A DNA stretch of 64,000 nucleotides, taken from NCBI RefSeq assembly GCF_009753715.1, contig NZ_WQMS01000001.1:1-64000 (forward strand). The letters are read 5' to 3'. Positions 56,578 to 64,000 of this stretch are shown here, piece after piece. Every line of letters starts with the position of its first letter. The first letter of the stretch is position 1. Under the pieces are notes generated by a model, which worked only from the letters and a program-made list of their open reading frames with translations, was not told the origin of the DNA and searched no databases. The DNA is from Sphingomonas horti (lineage in GTDB: Bacteria; Pseudomonadota; Alphaproteobacteria; Sphingomonadales; Sphingomonadaceae). The position numbers and the translations under genes were made by a program.

Positions 56578-57624
56578 TCACCCCCGCCCGATCAGCCGTT
56601 GGGCGATGCGGTCCGCAACGCGGGCGGCGGGGTCGCCGGTCTCCGCGCTCTCGGTCCAGACCTGCTCCAGCCGGTCCGGAATCAGGCGGATGCGCGAGCG
56701 GACTTCCGCCTCGTCGCCGCGGCCGAGATATTCGAGGCCGACATTGATGATGCCGCCGGCGTTGATCACGTAATCGGGCGCGAACAGGATGCCGCGCGCG
56801 TGGATGCGGTCGCCGTCCTCCGGCGTCGCAAGCTGGTTGTTCGCGCCGCCCGCCACCACCGGCGCCTTCAGCGCGGCGATGCTCTGCTCGGTCAGCACGG
56901 CGCCCAGCGCGTTCGGGCTGATCACGTCCGCCTCGACGCCCAGGATCTCGTCCGCCTCGACCGCGCTGGCGCCGAGCTCCTTCGCCAGCGCCGCCGCACG
57001 GGCGCCGTTGACGTCCGCCAGCGTCAGCTTCGCGCCTTCCTCTGCCAGGAAGCGCGCCAGCCGACCGCCGACGCTGCCCAGCCCCTGCACCGCGACATGG
57101 ACGCCGCTGACGCTGTCCTTGCCGAGGCCGCGCTTGACCGCGGCCTTCACGCCCAGGAACACGCCATAGGCAGTGAACGGCCCCGGATCGCCGCCGGCGC
57201 TGCCCTCCGCGACCGGAAGGCCGGAAACGAACTTGGTCGCCTTCGATATCGCGACCATGTCGTCGGTCGAGATGCCGACGTCCTCCGCGGTCACGTAGCG
57301 GCCGCCCAGCGAATCCACGGCCTTGCCGAACGCCTGCAGTAGCGAGGCCGTCTTGGTGCCGGCGGCGTCGGCCAGGATCACGCCCTTGCCGCCGCCAAGC
57401 GGAAGGCCCGCCATCGCGTTCTTGTAGCTCATGCCACGCGACAGGCGCAGCGCGTCGGTCAGCGCGTCGACGCGGTTCGGATAGTGCCAGAAGCGCACGC
57501 CGCCCATCGCGGGCCCAAGCACCGTCGAATGGACCGCGACGATCGCGGTCAGGCCGCTCGCGCGGTCGCGGAACAGGTGTACGCCTTCATGGTCGTCGAA
57601 ATCGGGAAGGTCCCAGGCTGTCAC
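56578..57624 (-). CDS. Leu/Phe/Val-type amino-acid dehydrogenase
   Basis: The protein has 348 residues. The catalytic core KNAMAGLPLGGGKGVILADA, with the active-site Lys in GGGKG, and the NAD fold VAVQGLGSVGGRLARFLAEE place it among Glu/Leu/Phe/Val dehydrogenases; the size fits leucine dehydrogenase rather than glutamate dehydrogenase. It deaminates branched-chain or aromatic amino acids. The GTG at 57624 has AGGGG seven bases upstream. The frame stays open into tRNA-His, which excludes a longer start. Confidence 0.92.
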   Translation of the reverse strand: MTAWDLPDFDDHEGVHLFRDRASGLTAIVAVHSTVLGPAMGGVRFWHYPNRVDALTDALRLSRGMSYKNAMAGLPLGGGKGVILADAAGTKTASLLQAFGKAVDSLGGRYVTAEDVGISTDDMVAISKATKFVSGLPVAEGSAGGDPGPFTAYGVFLGVKAAVKRGLGKDSVSGVHVAVQGLGSVGGRLARFLAEEGAKLTLADVNGARAAALAKELGASAVEADEILGVEADVISPNALGAVLTEQSIAALKAPVVAGGANNQLATPEDGDRIHARGILFAPDYVINAGGIINVGLEYLGRGDEAEVRSRIRLIPDRLEQVWTESAETGDPAARVADRIAQRLIGRG

Positions 57625-57652
57625 GGAGAAACCCCTGAACTTGCTACAAAAA

Positions 57653-57730
57653 TGGGGCGATCGACGGGGATTGAACCCGCAACCTCTGGTACCACAAACC
57701 AGCGCTCTAACCAATTGAGCTACGATCGCC
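57653..57730 (-). tRNA. tRNA-His (anticodon GUG)
   Basis: On the minus strand acceptor GGCGATCG pairs with CGATCGCC, including the extra G-1 opposite C73 that marks tRNA-His; CCA is encoded. The anticodon stem CTGGT/ACCAG encloses TTGTGGT, giving GTG. Length 78 nt. Confidence 0.95.
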
Positions 57731-57812
57731 GTGACGGCGGAAACCGCGGCCGCGCACATAGGGGCGCGGGTGCCGGGGCGTCAACCTGTATTCCCTGCGC
57801 GCCGACGGGACG

Positions 57813-58418
57813 TCAGCGCCGGCTGGTACCGACCTGCCAGCGGCCGTCGCCGAAGATGCGCAGCTCGATCCGCGCTCCCGCCGGCGCGACGACGAACGGC
57901 AGCAGCGCCGCGCCCCGATCGCAGCGCAGGGCGGCGGACACGCTGGCCGGGAAGCCGGCGCCCCCGGCCAGGTTCGCCCGCACCATCCCCTCCGCCCGAT
58001 CGCACTGGCCGTCCCGGAAGCGCAGCGTCACGTCGGTCAGCTCGACCGATGTCGCCGGAAGGGCATCAAGCGACACCTCGAGCGGGATCAGGCCGGTCGC
58101 GCCTTCGATCGCGCGGCGGTTGCGGGACAGGATCAGCGTGCCCGACAACCGGTCCGCGGCTGCAGTCGGGCGGGACAATTCAAGGTGGAGGCCGCCGGTC
58201 AACAGCGGCAGCGGCAGCACGCGCGCCCCAACGTCGCCGATCAGGGCGGGGCCGATCCGCGCTTCCCTGAGCGTGCCGGACCAGATGCTGCCAGTCGCTT
58301 CGCGCGCGGCGATGCCGCTTCCCGCCAGCACCAGCCGCAGCGGCAGGAAAACGACCAGCGCCACCACGAACAGGGCTGCGAACAGCACCACGCGGCGCAT
58401 CGGCAGGCGCACGCGCAT
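57813..58418 (-). CDS. gspN: Type II secretion system protein N
   Basis: The protein has 201 residues. An N-terminal membrane helix (RVVLFAALFVVALVVFLPLR) is followed by a beta-rich periplasmic domain beginning SGIAAREATGSIWSGTL, the GspN signature region (xGTxWxG). Its role in secretion is accessory. It is last in the operon and overlaps the gspM stop (TGATG). Confidence 0.85.
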   Translation of the reverse strand: MRVRLPMRRVVLFAALFVVALVVFLPLRLVLAGSGIAAREATGSIWSGTLREARIGPALIGDVGARVLPLPLLTGGLHLELSRPTAAADRLSGTLILSRNRRAIEGATGLIPLEVSLDALPATSVELTDVTLRFRDGQCDRAEGMVRANLAGGAGFPASVSAALRCDRGAALLPFVVAPAGARIELRIFGDGRWQVGTSRR

Positions 58419-58885
58419 CAGCGCCCTTCCGCCAGCGTCGCGTCGACCGCGAGCGTCGGATCGGCGTTGGCGCGCGCGGACAATTGCTCGACGGCGATGC
58501 CGCGCGCTTCAAGCGCCGCGATCCAGGCGAAGACCGGCGCCGGGCGCGCCGAGGCGATCGACACCGCCACCCGACGATCGCCACGCGATGTCACGATCGC
58601 GTTCGCGAAGCCCGCATCGGCGGCGGATCGGGTGACGACGCTCGCCAGCGGCGCGGACAGAGACAGGACCGGGGCTCGCTTGAAAGCCGCCGCCGCGACG
58701 CGGGCCTCGGCGAGGCGCACCACCGCCTGCTGATGCCGGTCGCGGGCGCGCGAGCGGGCATCCTCGATCGGGCGATAGAGGCCGAGCCAGAGGATCGTGA
58801 CTGCGAGGAGCGCGAACATGACCAGCAGCAGCCGCTGCTCGCGGACGGAACGCTGGCGCCACCAGTCGAGGAACTGCGCCTTCAT
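58418..58885 (-). CDS. gspM: Type II secretion system protein M
   Basis: The protein has 155 residues. A short cytoplasmic start (FLDWWRQRSVREQRLLL), one membrane segment (VMFALLAVTILWLGLY), a coiled coil and a ferredoxin-like periplasmic domain match GspM. It forms the inner-membrane platform with GspL. It overlaps gspL by ATGA. Confidence 0.9.
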   Translation of the reverse strand: MKAQFLDWWRQRSVREQRLLLVMFALLAVTILWLGLYRPIEDARSRARDRHQQAVVRLAEARVAAAAFKRAPVLSLSAPLASVVTRSAADAGFANAIVTSRGDRRVAVSIASARPAPVFAWIAALEARGIAVEQLSARANADPTLAVDATLAEGR

Positions 58886-59913
58886 CGCCCGCCGATCCTG
58901 AATTCGCCGCGGATACGCCCGTTCTCACCGGTGAAAGGCGTCGCCTCAACGGTCAGGCCGGACGCGCGGATTCGGTTCCGCAGCGCCTCCGCCTCGGCCG
59001 CGCCGGGCGCCAGCACGGTCGCGCGGAGCAGCCCATCGCTGTCGTAGGTCAGGCTCGCCAGCTCGACGTTGGGCACGGCCTGCACCGCCGCGACCAGGGC
59101 GCCGGCCGCCGCGCTGAAGCCGGCGCCGTGCGGTCCAAGGCGTGCGGGTCCGGCGGCGGGGGCGAGCGTCTGCGCCTCGGCATCAAGACGGTCGGCGGCG
59201 AAGCCGTAACGGACGGTCTGGACGATCCCGGTCAGCAGCGTCACAGCGACGATCGCGCCGGCCAGCAGCGCCAGTCGCCGGGCCAGCGACCAATCGAGCT
59301 GGAAGCGCCGCCGCCTGGCGAAAGCGCCCTGGCGCAGGTCCAGCTCCGGCGCGTCCAGCGCGGCCAGCACCAGCGGCTCGGCATCGAAATCCTCGACCGC
59401 CGCGTCGCCGACCAGCAGCTCGGTCAGCCCGGCTTCCTCTGCGAAAGCGGCGCTCCTGCCGCGGAGCACCGTCTCCGCCCCGATTCGCGTCCGCGCGAAG
59501 CCGCTGTCCGGGCGCGGCAGCAGCAAGGCGGCGGGCAGGATCGCGTCGGGATCGACGCCATGCGCCTGGAGGGATTCGAGCCAGGCGGCGATCCGGCCAT
59601 TGCCGATGATGGCGACGGTGCGGTCCACCCCGTCCGGCCGGCCGACCGCAACGTGCTGGGTCTCGATCGGCGCGACGCTGGTTTCGGCCGCCAGCAGGCG
59701 CGCGGCGGTGCGCGCCTGCGCGGTCGCAAGACTGCCGAGCTCCGCGACGTGGATCGTCATCGCCTCCGCCGGCGCGATCGCGACGATCCGGTCGGGAAGG
59801 TCCGGCGGCAGCGGCGTCTCGGCATTGGCGCGCGACGTCACGCCGCCATCGTCCGCGATCCACCAGCCGGCGAGCCGGTCATCCGGGGCGATGAAGAGGA
59901 TCAGCGTGCTCAC
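58882..59913 (-). CDS. gspL: Type II secretion system protein L
   Basis: The protein has 343 residues. The cytoplasmic actin-like domain begins STLILFIAPDDRLAGWWIAD, then a membrane segment (LALLAGAIVAVTLLTGIVQ) and a periplasmic domain. GspL couples the ATPase GspE to the platform. The start is GTG at 59913, overlapping the gspK stop (GTGA). Confidence 0.92.
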   Translation of the reverse strand: MSTLILFIAPDDRLAGWWIADDGGVTSRANAETPLPPDLPDRIVAIAPAEAMTIHVAELGSLATAQARTAARLLAAETSVAPIETQHVAVGRPDGVDRTVAIIGNGRIAAWLESLQAHGVDPDAILPAALLLPRPDSGFARTRIGAETVLRGRSAAFAEEAGLTELLVGDAAVEDFDAEPLVLAALDAPELDLRQGAFARRRRFQLDWSLARRLALLAGAIVAVTLLTGIVQTVRYGFAADRLDAEAQTLAPAAGPARLGPHGAGFSAAAGALVAAVQAVPNVELASLTYDSDGLLRATVLAPGAAEAEALRNRIRASGLTVEATPFTGENGRIRGEFRIGGR

Positions 59914-60881
59914 ATCCCCCCTCCCCAGCTTCGCCGCACCAGCCGCGCCGGCGGTACGCTCGCATCGATCAGCGCGGTTTCCACGACCTCGCTATCGCCC
60001 AGCCGGACGCGAAGATCGAGCGCGAACCAGCGCGTGCGCACGCCCGTCTGCGCCTCTATGTCGCCGCCCGGCGCGATACCGGCAAGCGAGGAGGTGCGCC
60101 AGAAGGCATAGCCGCTGTCATAGCCTGCGGCCGGGCGGCCGATCATCAGCGCGCGGGCGCGGTCCGGCGAGAGCTTGTCGGGCAGCAGCATGGACAAGAG
60201 GGGCGCCTGCTCCGGCGTGAGCGTGTTGACGTTGATCGGCGAGAGCTCGGTCGTTGGAAGCGCGCAGATCCAAGGCTTCAGCCGTTCGTAGATAGCGGGC
60301 GTGACGCCGGCAACGGCGCGCAACTCGCTTGCGTCCGCGACCAGGGTGTTGGCGGTCTTGTACGGCACCGGGCCGCCCGCATAGGCGGCGTCCTCCGCGC
60401 CCTGCGGGAGGGGAAAGCCGTCGCTGTCGATCCAGTCGGCGAGCGAGGCGGCCACGCGTACCGCCTCACCCTCGCCGATGCCGAGGATCCGCATCAGCGC
60501 CTCGAACTGGGCGATGCCGGCGGGCCGGGCCATCAGCCGCTGCCCCGCCTGGCCGGTCACCACGCTGTTGAGGTTGAAGCAATTGCCGCCGTCGCGGACG
60601 GTCACGCTCGCCGCGCCGCCGGGGAGCGGCAGCCCGGTCTCGCGCCCCGCCCAGCCGAGCGGCGTGCGGGCCGGATCGGATTCGACCAGCGTCGTGATCC
60701 GGTTGGCGGCGATCTCTTCGGCAGCGAGCGCATAGGCGCGCGCCTGGTCGATGGCGCCGGCATTGGCGGCGATGCGCGTCGACAGCCTCAGCCGCTCCAG
60801 CGCCGCGGCCGACAGCACCGCCATCACCGAGACGAGCATCAGCACCGTCAGCAGCGCGGCTCCCTGCTCGCCCCGCTTCAT
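59910..60881 (-). CDS. gspK: Type II secretion system minor pseudopilin K
   Basis: The protein has 323 residues. The prepilin leader MKRGEQG precedes AALLTVLMLVSVMAVLSAAA; Glu at +5 is absent, as is usual for GspK. A large helical domain follows with NCFNLNSVV, SLADWIDSDGFP and INVNTLTPEQAP. It caps the pseudopilus with GspI and GspJ. It overlaps the gspJ stop as ATGA. Confidence 0.93.
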   Translation of the reverse strand: MKRGEQGAALLTVLMLVSVMAVLSAAALERLRLSTRIAANAGAIDQARAYALAAEEIAANRITTLVESDPARTPLGWAGRETGLPLPGGAASVTVRDGGNCFNLNSVVTGQAGQRLMARPAGIAQFEALMRILGIGEGEAVRVAASLADWIDSDGFPLPQGAEDAAYAGGPVPYKTANTLVADASELRAVAGVTPAIYERLKPWICALPTTELSPINVNTLTPEQAPLLSMLLPDKLSPDRARALMIGRPAAGYDSGYAFWRTSSLAGIAPGGDIEAQTGVRTRWFALDLRVRLGDSEVVETALIDASVPPARLVRRSWGGGM

Positions 60882-61534
60882 GCCCCCGGTCCCACCAGGA
60901 AGACGTAGCGCATCGCGGGACCGCGGATCGGCTGCACGATCATCTCGATGGCGCGCGGCAGCAGGTCGGGGCGGATCGGGTCCCACACGTCGCGCCAGCC
61001 GTCCTTCGAGCGATATCGGAGCGTGACCGAGGCGATGCCATCCACCAGGGTTGCGGGCGGATCGGGCGCGGCACCGTCAAGCATCGGCCAGGTCCGGCGG
61101 GTCAGCCGCCCCCCTTCGACCGCGTAGGCGACTTTCTGCAGCGACGCGCGCGTGCTGTCCTCAAGCGGATCGACGCCGGCGCGCACCAGCGTGAAGCCGG
61201 CGGGAGAGCCGTCGAACGCCTGGACCGGGTCGCCCGCCGGGTTGCGCGTCGTCCGCGGCACCGCCTGGGCGGCATCGGCGGCAATCAGCGCCTCGACCCG
61301 CCGTTCGGACGCCATCGCCTCCAGCCGGGTCCTGGTCGCGTCCTGCGCATCGACGCTGAAGCGCAGCAGCCCGACGCCGGCCGCCGCGATCATGCCGAAG
61401 ATCAGCAGCGCGACGAGCATTTCGACGAGGGTGAATCCGTTCCCCCAGAGGCGATCCTGTGCTCCGGCGAAGGCCGGAGCCCCGTGTGGCAAGGCTCCGG
61501 CCTCCGTCGGCGCACGGGGCGTCATACGCCTCAT
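60878..61534 (-). CDS. gspJ: Type II secretion minor pseudopilin J with repeat-derived leader
   Basis: The protein has 218 residues. The pilin helix GFTLVEMLVALLIFGMIAAA has the prepilin-peptidase site after Gly33 and Glu at +5. The 33-residue leader (TPRAPTEAGALPHGAPAFAG region) is encoded by a family D repeat and is far longer than usual leaders of about 6-10 residues. After processing, the mature protein should be normal. The ATG at 61534 overlaps the gspI stop (ATGA). Confidence 0.92.
   Translation of the reverse strand: MRRMTPRAPTEAGALPHGAPAFAGAQDRLWGNGFTLVEMLVALLIFGMIAAAGVGLLRFSVDAQDATRTRLEAMASERRVEALIAADAAQAVPRTTRNPAGDPVQAFDGSPAGFTLVRAGVDPLEDSTRASLQKVAYAVEGGRLTRRTWPMLDGAAPDPPATLVDGIASVTLRYRSKDGWRDVWDPIRPDLLPRAIEMIVQPIRGPAMRYVFLVGPGA
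61455..61523. repeat. Family D repeat encoding the GspJ leader
   Basis: GCTCCGGCGAAGGCCGGAGC is followed by CCCGTGTGGCAA and GGCTCCGGCCTCCGTCGGCG, a pair of related stem-loops. It ends seven codons before the pilin helix. Confidence 0.85.
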
Positions 61535-61890
61535 GTCGCGGGCCGCACGATCGTCAGCGTGGACGGCGCGCGACTGGTCGCCACGCTGATGTCGATCCGC
61601 ACCAGCCGCTCGTCGGGCGTGCGGCTGGTCACGCGCGACCAGCGCCACGTCCGGCCGCCGTTCACCGCCTCGCCGCTGGCGGCGCCGACCGGCGGCGGGG
61701 CGGGATCGGACAGAGTCTCGGCGGCGAGGTTGCGCGCAACGAGCTGGGCGAGCATGCGCTCGTCGAGCTCGCCGGTCTGGCGCACCGTCGCCCCTTCGAG
61801 CCGCAGCAAGGCCAGCGCGGCGAGGCTGAACACCGCGAGCGCGACGAGCATCTCCAGCAGCGTGAAGCCGCGCTCGTCACGTGCCGACAC
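61531..61890 (-). CDS. gspI: Type II secretion minor pseudopilin I
   Basis: This 119-residue protein has a short leader SARDERG before FTLLEMLVALAVFSLAALAL, with Glu at +5. The GTG at 61890 has GGAGG five bases upstream; the ATG at 61902 is possible but has no ribosome site. It is the only class I-type minor pseudopilin here with a leader of ordinary length and no repeat. The gene overlaps gspH by about 14 bases. Confidence 0.9.
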   Translation of the reverse strand: MSARDERGFTLLEMLVALAVFSLAALALLRLEGATVRQTGELDERMLAQLVARNLAAETLSDPAPPPVGAASGEAVNGGRTWRWSRVTSRTPDERLVRIDISVATSRAPSTLTIVRPAT

Positions 61891-62413
61891 GGACGCCTCC
61901 ATCCACCGCGATCGCGACGCGGACCCGCTCGCCGCCCCGCGTCAGCGTGATCGAGGCCGGCGCGCTCGGCTGGCCCGTGGCATCGAAGGCGGTGCGGATC
62001 GTTCCGCCCTGTCCGACCAGTGCCGTCGTGCCGCGGCTCCAGGGCCGGGAACGGAATTCGCTGTCCGGAATCGGCGCCCAGGCACCGCCTTTGCGCTGAT
62101 CGAACGCATAGCCCTGCGCCGTCACCCGGACCGCGACCGGCAGTCCCTGAAGAATGGCGAGATCGCGCGCGGCGACGGTGCGCGCGGCAAACCGCTCCGC
62201 CTCATGCGACAGGCGGCCGCGCGGGTCCGGCATCGCGACGATCACCCCCGTCGCGACCAGCCCCATGATCGCGAGCACGATCATCAGCTCGATCAGGGTG
62301 AAGCCATTTTCGCGCGGGCGCGAAATTGCCCCGGCGGAGGCCGGATCTCTGGACGCTGCGCTCCGGCCTTGGCCGGAGCACTCGGTCCTACTGCCAATTG
62401 CCGATATCGGCAT
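61877..62413 (-). CDS. gspH: Type II secretion minor pseudopilin H with repeat-derived leader
   Basis: The protein has 178 residues. The pilin helix GFTLIELMIVLAIMGLVATG begins at residue 37. The 37-residue leader (ECSGQGRSAASRDPASAGAI region) comes from a family D repeat. No ATG, GTG or TTG lies in frame between the gspG stop and the helix, so the ATG at 62413, 26 bases inside gspG, is the only ordinary start. The C-terminal domain ends with VAIAVDGGVRVGT, typical of GspH. Confidence 0.88.
   Translation of the reverse strand: MPISAIGSRTECSGQGRSAASRDPASAGAISRPRENGFTLIELMIVLAIMGLVATGVIVAMPDPRGRLSHEAERFAARTVAARDLAILQGLPVAVRVTAQGYAFDQRKGGAWAPIPDSEFRSRPWSRGTTALVGQGGTIRTAFDATGQPSAPASITLTRGGERVRVAIAVDGGVRVGT
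62325..62390. repeat. Family D repeat encoding the GspH leader
   Basis: GCCCCGGCGGAGGCCGGATC faces GCTCCGGCCTTGGCCGGAGC around TCTGGACGCT. It begins right at the gspG stop codon and ends about ten codons before the pilin helix. Confidence 0.85.
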
Positions 62414-62897
62414 TCTCGCCCTCGCCGCCTTCCTTGTCATCGGCGCCGTAGGAGAAGACGTCGAACGCGCCGTGCTGGCCGGGATAGATGTAGCGGTACG
62501 GGTGCCCCCAGGGATCGTTGGGCAGCCGCTTGACATAGCCGCCCTGGTGGTAGCGCTGCGGCTGGGCGGTCCCCGGCGGCGGCGCGACCAGCGCCTGCAG
62601 CCCCTCGGTGGTCGACGGATAGGTGAGGTTGTCGAGCCGGTACATCTCCAGCGCCTGTTCCAGCGTCGCGATATCGGTCTTCGCCTTGGCCGCATTGCCC
62701 TTGCCGAGCGCGGGCAGCACGTTGATCGCGACAATCGTCGCGAGCAGGCCGAGGATGACGATCACGACCATCAGCTCGACAAGGGTGAAGCCCTCCTCGA
62801 CACCCCGACGAAGGCCGGGGCCCACCTTCTGATCGTCGGCAAAAGGGGGAGAAGGTAGGGCCCGGCTTTCGCCGGGATGACGGAAGAATCTGAACAT
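62388..62897 (-). CDS. gspG: Type II secretion major pseudopilin G with repeat-derived leader
   Basis: The protein has 169 residues. The pilin helix GFTLVELMVVIVILGLLATI has cleavage after Gly36. The C-terminal domain has YRLDNLTYPSTTEGLQALV and the calcium-loop region DVFSYGADDKEGGEGENADI, diagnostic for GspG. The 36-residue leader (FRHPGESRALPSPPFADDQK and VGPGLRRG) is translated from a family D inverted repeat; normal leaders are about 6-10 residues. The ATG overlaps the gspF stop (TGATG) with GGCAGG upstream. Confidence 0.96.
   Translation of the reverse strand: MFRFFRHPGESRALPSPPFADDQKVGPGLRRGVEEGFTLVELMVVIVILGLLATIVAINVLPALGKGNAAKAKTDIATLEQALEMYRLDNLTYPSTTEGLQALVAPPPGTAQPQRYHQGGYVKRLPNDPWGHPYRYIYPGQHGAFDVFSYGADDKEGGEGENADIGNWQ
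62801..62884. repeat. Family D inverted repeat encoding the GspG leader
   Basis: CACCCCGACGAAGGCCGGGG...CCCACCTTCT faces the mirrored AGAAGGTAGGGC...CGGCTTTCGCCGGGATGAC around a 19-base centre. It occupies the leader codons between the gspG ATG and the pilin helix. Confidence 0.9.
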
Positions 62898-64000
62898 CAC
62901 GCGCCTGCCAGGGTTTCGAGCTGAAGGATGGGGAGAAGAATCGAGAGCACGATGGTCGCGACCAGGCCGCCCATCACGACGATGATCGCCGGCTCCAGCA
63001 GCGACAGCGCGGCAGCGGTGAAGCTGTCGAACTCGCGCTCTAGATAGTCGGCGGCGCGCTCCAGCATCGCGTCGAGCCGCCCGGACGCCTCGCCGCTGGC
63101 GGCCAGATAGACGAGCAAGGGCGGGAACACGCCCGCGCGGCGGAGCGCGGCGGACAGGCTGCCGCCGCCGCGGATTGCGTCGACGATGTCCTCGGACGCG
63201 GCGCGGAGCGCGCGGTTGCGGATCGTCGCGGTGGTCAGCGCGACGCCTTCGAGCAGCGGCAGGCGGGACGAGACCATCGTCGCCAGCGTCCGCGCCATGC
63301 GCGCGGCGTGGAGATCGCGGACCAGCCGCCCGACCAGGGGCCAGCGCAGCAGCCAGGCGTCGAAGCGCAGCCGCGCCTTTGGGTCCTGCAGCGCGCGCCA
63401 GGTGGCCAGCCCGATGGCCGTCACCGCGATTAGCATCGCCCACCACCAATGGACCAGCAGGCCGGAGACGCCGATGACGAGGCGAGTGAGCAGCGGCAAT
63501 TGCTGGCCGACCGTCTCGAATTGCTCGACCACCTTCGGCACCACGAACATCATCAACGCGGCGACAACGAACAGCGCGACCAGCGCCAGCACCGCCGGAT
63601 AGGCCATCGCCGTCAGCACCTTGGCGCGCACCTGGGCCTGGCGCTCCAGCAGGTCGGCGAGACGCCCGAGGATCACCGGCAGCGTGCCCGAACTTTCGCC
63701 GGCGCTGACCATCGCGCGATAGAGGGCGGGAAAGCTTTTCGGCTCGCGCGCCATCGCCTCCGACATGCGGCGGCCTTCCAGCACGCCGGCATGGACCGCG
63801 CCGGTGATCGCGCGCACGTGCGGCTTTTCGGTCTGGCGGGAGATGGTGCGGAGCGCTTCCTCGATCGGGGTGACCTGCACCAGAGTGGCAAGCTGGCGGG
63901 TGAAAAGCGTCAGCTCCTTCGCCGTCAGCTTGCGCGGGCCGAAGGCGAGCAGGGATTTCGCCGACGCCGGCGCGCCCGATCCCGGCTCGATCCGGACGAC
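62897..64000 (-). CDS. gspF: Type II secretion inner-membrane platform protein F (5' end outside window)
   Basis: This is 367 codons of a protein expected to be about 400 residues; the N-terminus is cut by the window end. Visible family parts are KLTAKELTLFTRQLATLV, SFPALYRAMVSAGESSGTLP and ASGEASGRLDAMLERAADYL, with three membrane segments including VLALVALFVVAALMMFVVP and AIIVVMGGLVATIVLSILLP. GspF is the platform for pseudopilus assembly. gspC, D and E are probably beyond the window. Confidence 0.96.
   Translation of the reverse strand, partial: VVRIEPGSGAPASAKSLLAFGPRKLTAKELTLFTRQLATLVQVTPIEEALRTISRQTEKPHVRAITGAVHAGVLEGRRMSEAMAREPKSFPALYRAMVSAGESSGTLPVILGRLADLLERQAQVRAKVLTAMAYPAVLALVALFVVAALMMFVVPKVVEQFETVGQQLPLLTRLVIGVSGLLVHWWWAMLIAVTAIGLATWRALQDPKARLRFDAWLLRWPLVGRLVRDLHAARMARTLATMVSSRLPLLEGVALTTATIRNRALRAASEDIVDAIRGGGSLSAALRRAGVFPPLLVYLAASGEASGRLDAMLERAADYLEREFDSFTAAALSLLEPAIIVVMGGLVATIVLSILLPILQLETLAGA

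Overview
The window is about 66% G+C, densely coded bacterial chromosome and most likely comes from a sphingomonad (Alphaproteobacteria, Sphingomonadales, Sphingomonas-like). Support comes from gene order (eno-ftsB-pdhA-pdhB; carB-carA-yqeY-dnaG-rpoD), two proteins with the PEPxxWA form of the PEP-CTERM tail, a terminase pair of the gene-transfer-agent type, and DUF4170 and DUF3618 proteins. Almost all of it is ordinary chromosomal backbone. No complete prophage, IS element or CRISPR array is visible.

Layout. 0-4.3 kb: tRNA-Pro, a CAU-anticodon tRNA (probably Ile2), a degenerate sensor kinase divergent from an Lrp/AsnC regulator, and a secreted TPR protein. 4.5-14.9 kb: gyrA, a periplasmic cyclophilin, an AIM24-like protein, a PEP-CTERM protein, a YhhN-type membrane protein, trmFO, an EF-hand protein and a squalene/phytoene synthase relative. 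14.9-18.1 kb: a three-gene TadG/TadE pilus-assembly operon. 18.2-23.3 kb: pdhB, pdhA, ftsB, a decayed toxin-antitoxin-like island, and eno. 23.5-26.6 kb: a four-gene envelope set resembling yqjD/yqjE/yqjK, DUF4170, a rhomboid protease and greA. 26.6-37.5 kb: carB, a small secreted protein, carA, yqeY, a DUF559 nuclease cassette, dnaG, rpoD, a reductase pseudogene and small genes. 38-40 kb: orphan terminase small and large subunits. 40.4-50.9 kb: a DsbA-fold isomerase, asd, a TPR/2OG-oxygenase protein, a PEP-CTERM metalloprotease, a Tat-exported flavoenzyme and pckA. 51.1-56.5 kb: rnpB, then a cytochrome c maturation operon (ccmC-D-E-F-G-H-I) with overlapping start and stop codons. 56.6-64 kb: an amino-acid dehydrogenase, tRNA-His, and a type II secretion operon read on the minus strand in the order gspF-G-H-I-J-K-L-M-N, with gspF cut by the window end.

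The most striking signal is not a gene family but several families of palindromic repeats, many sitting inside reading frames without breaking them. A REP-like pair lies in the inter-domain linker of carA, a second family lies in the linker of the terminase large subunit and in the N-terminus of ccmH, a third encodes the cleavable leader peptides of the pseudopilins gspG, gspH and gspJ, and a fourth encodes the tail of trmFO. One family brackets a DUF559 (VSR-like, PD-(D/E)XK) nuclease gene between yqeY and dnaG. The copy in carA looks like an internally deleted version of that nuclease cassette. This arrangement, a nuclease-bearing palindromic element with short derivatives that are tolerated inside proteins, is the best candidate for a poorly described system here.

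Other points of interest are a multiply broken PIN toxin locus, a collapsed dihydrofolate-reductase-family gene fused by overlap to a SpoIIAA-like gene, a perfect inverted repeat in front of the Lrp gene, and a 21-bp motif shared by two intergenic regions.
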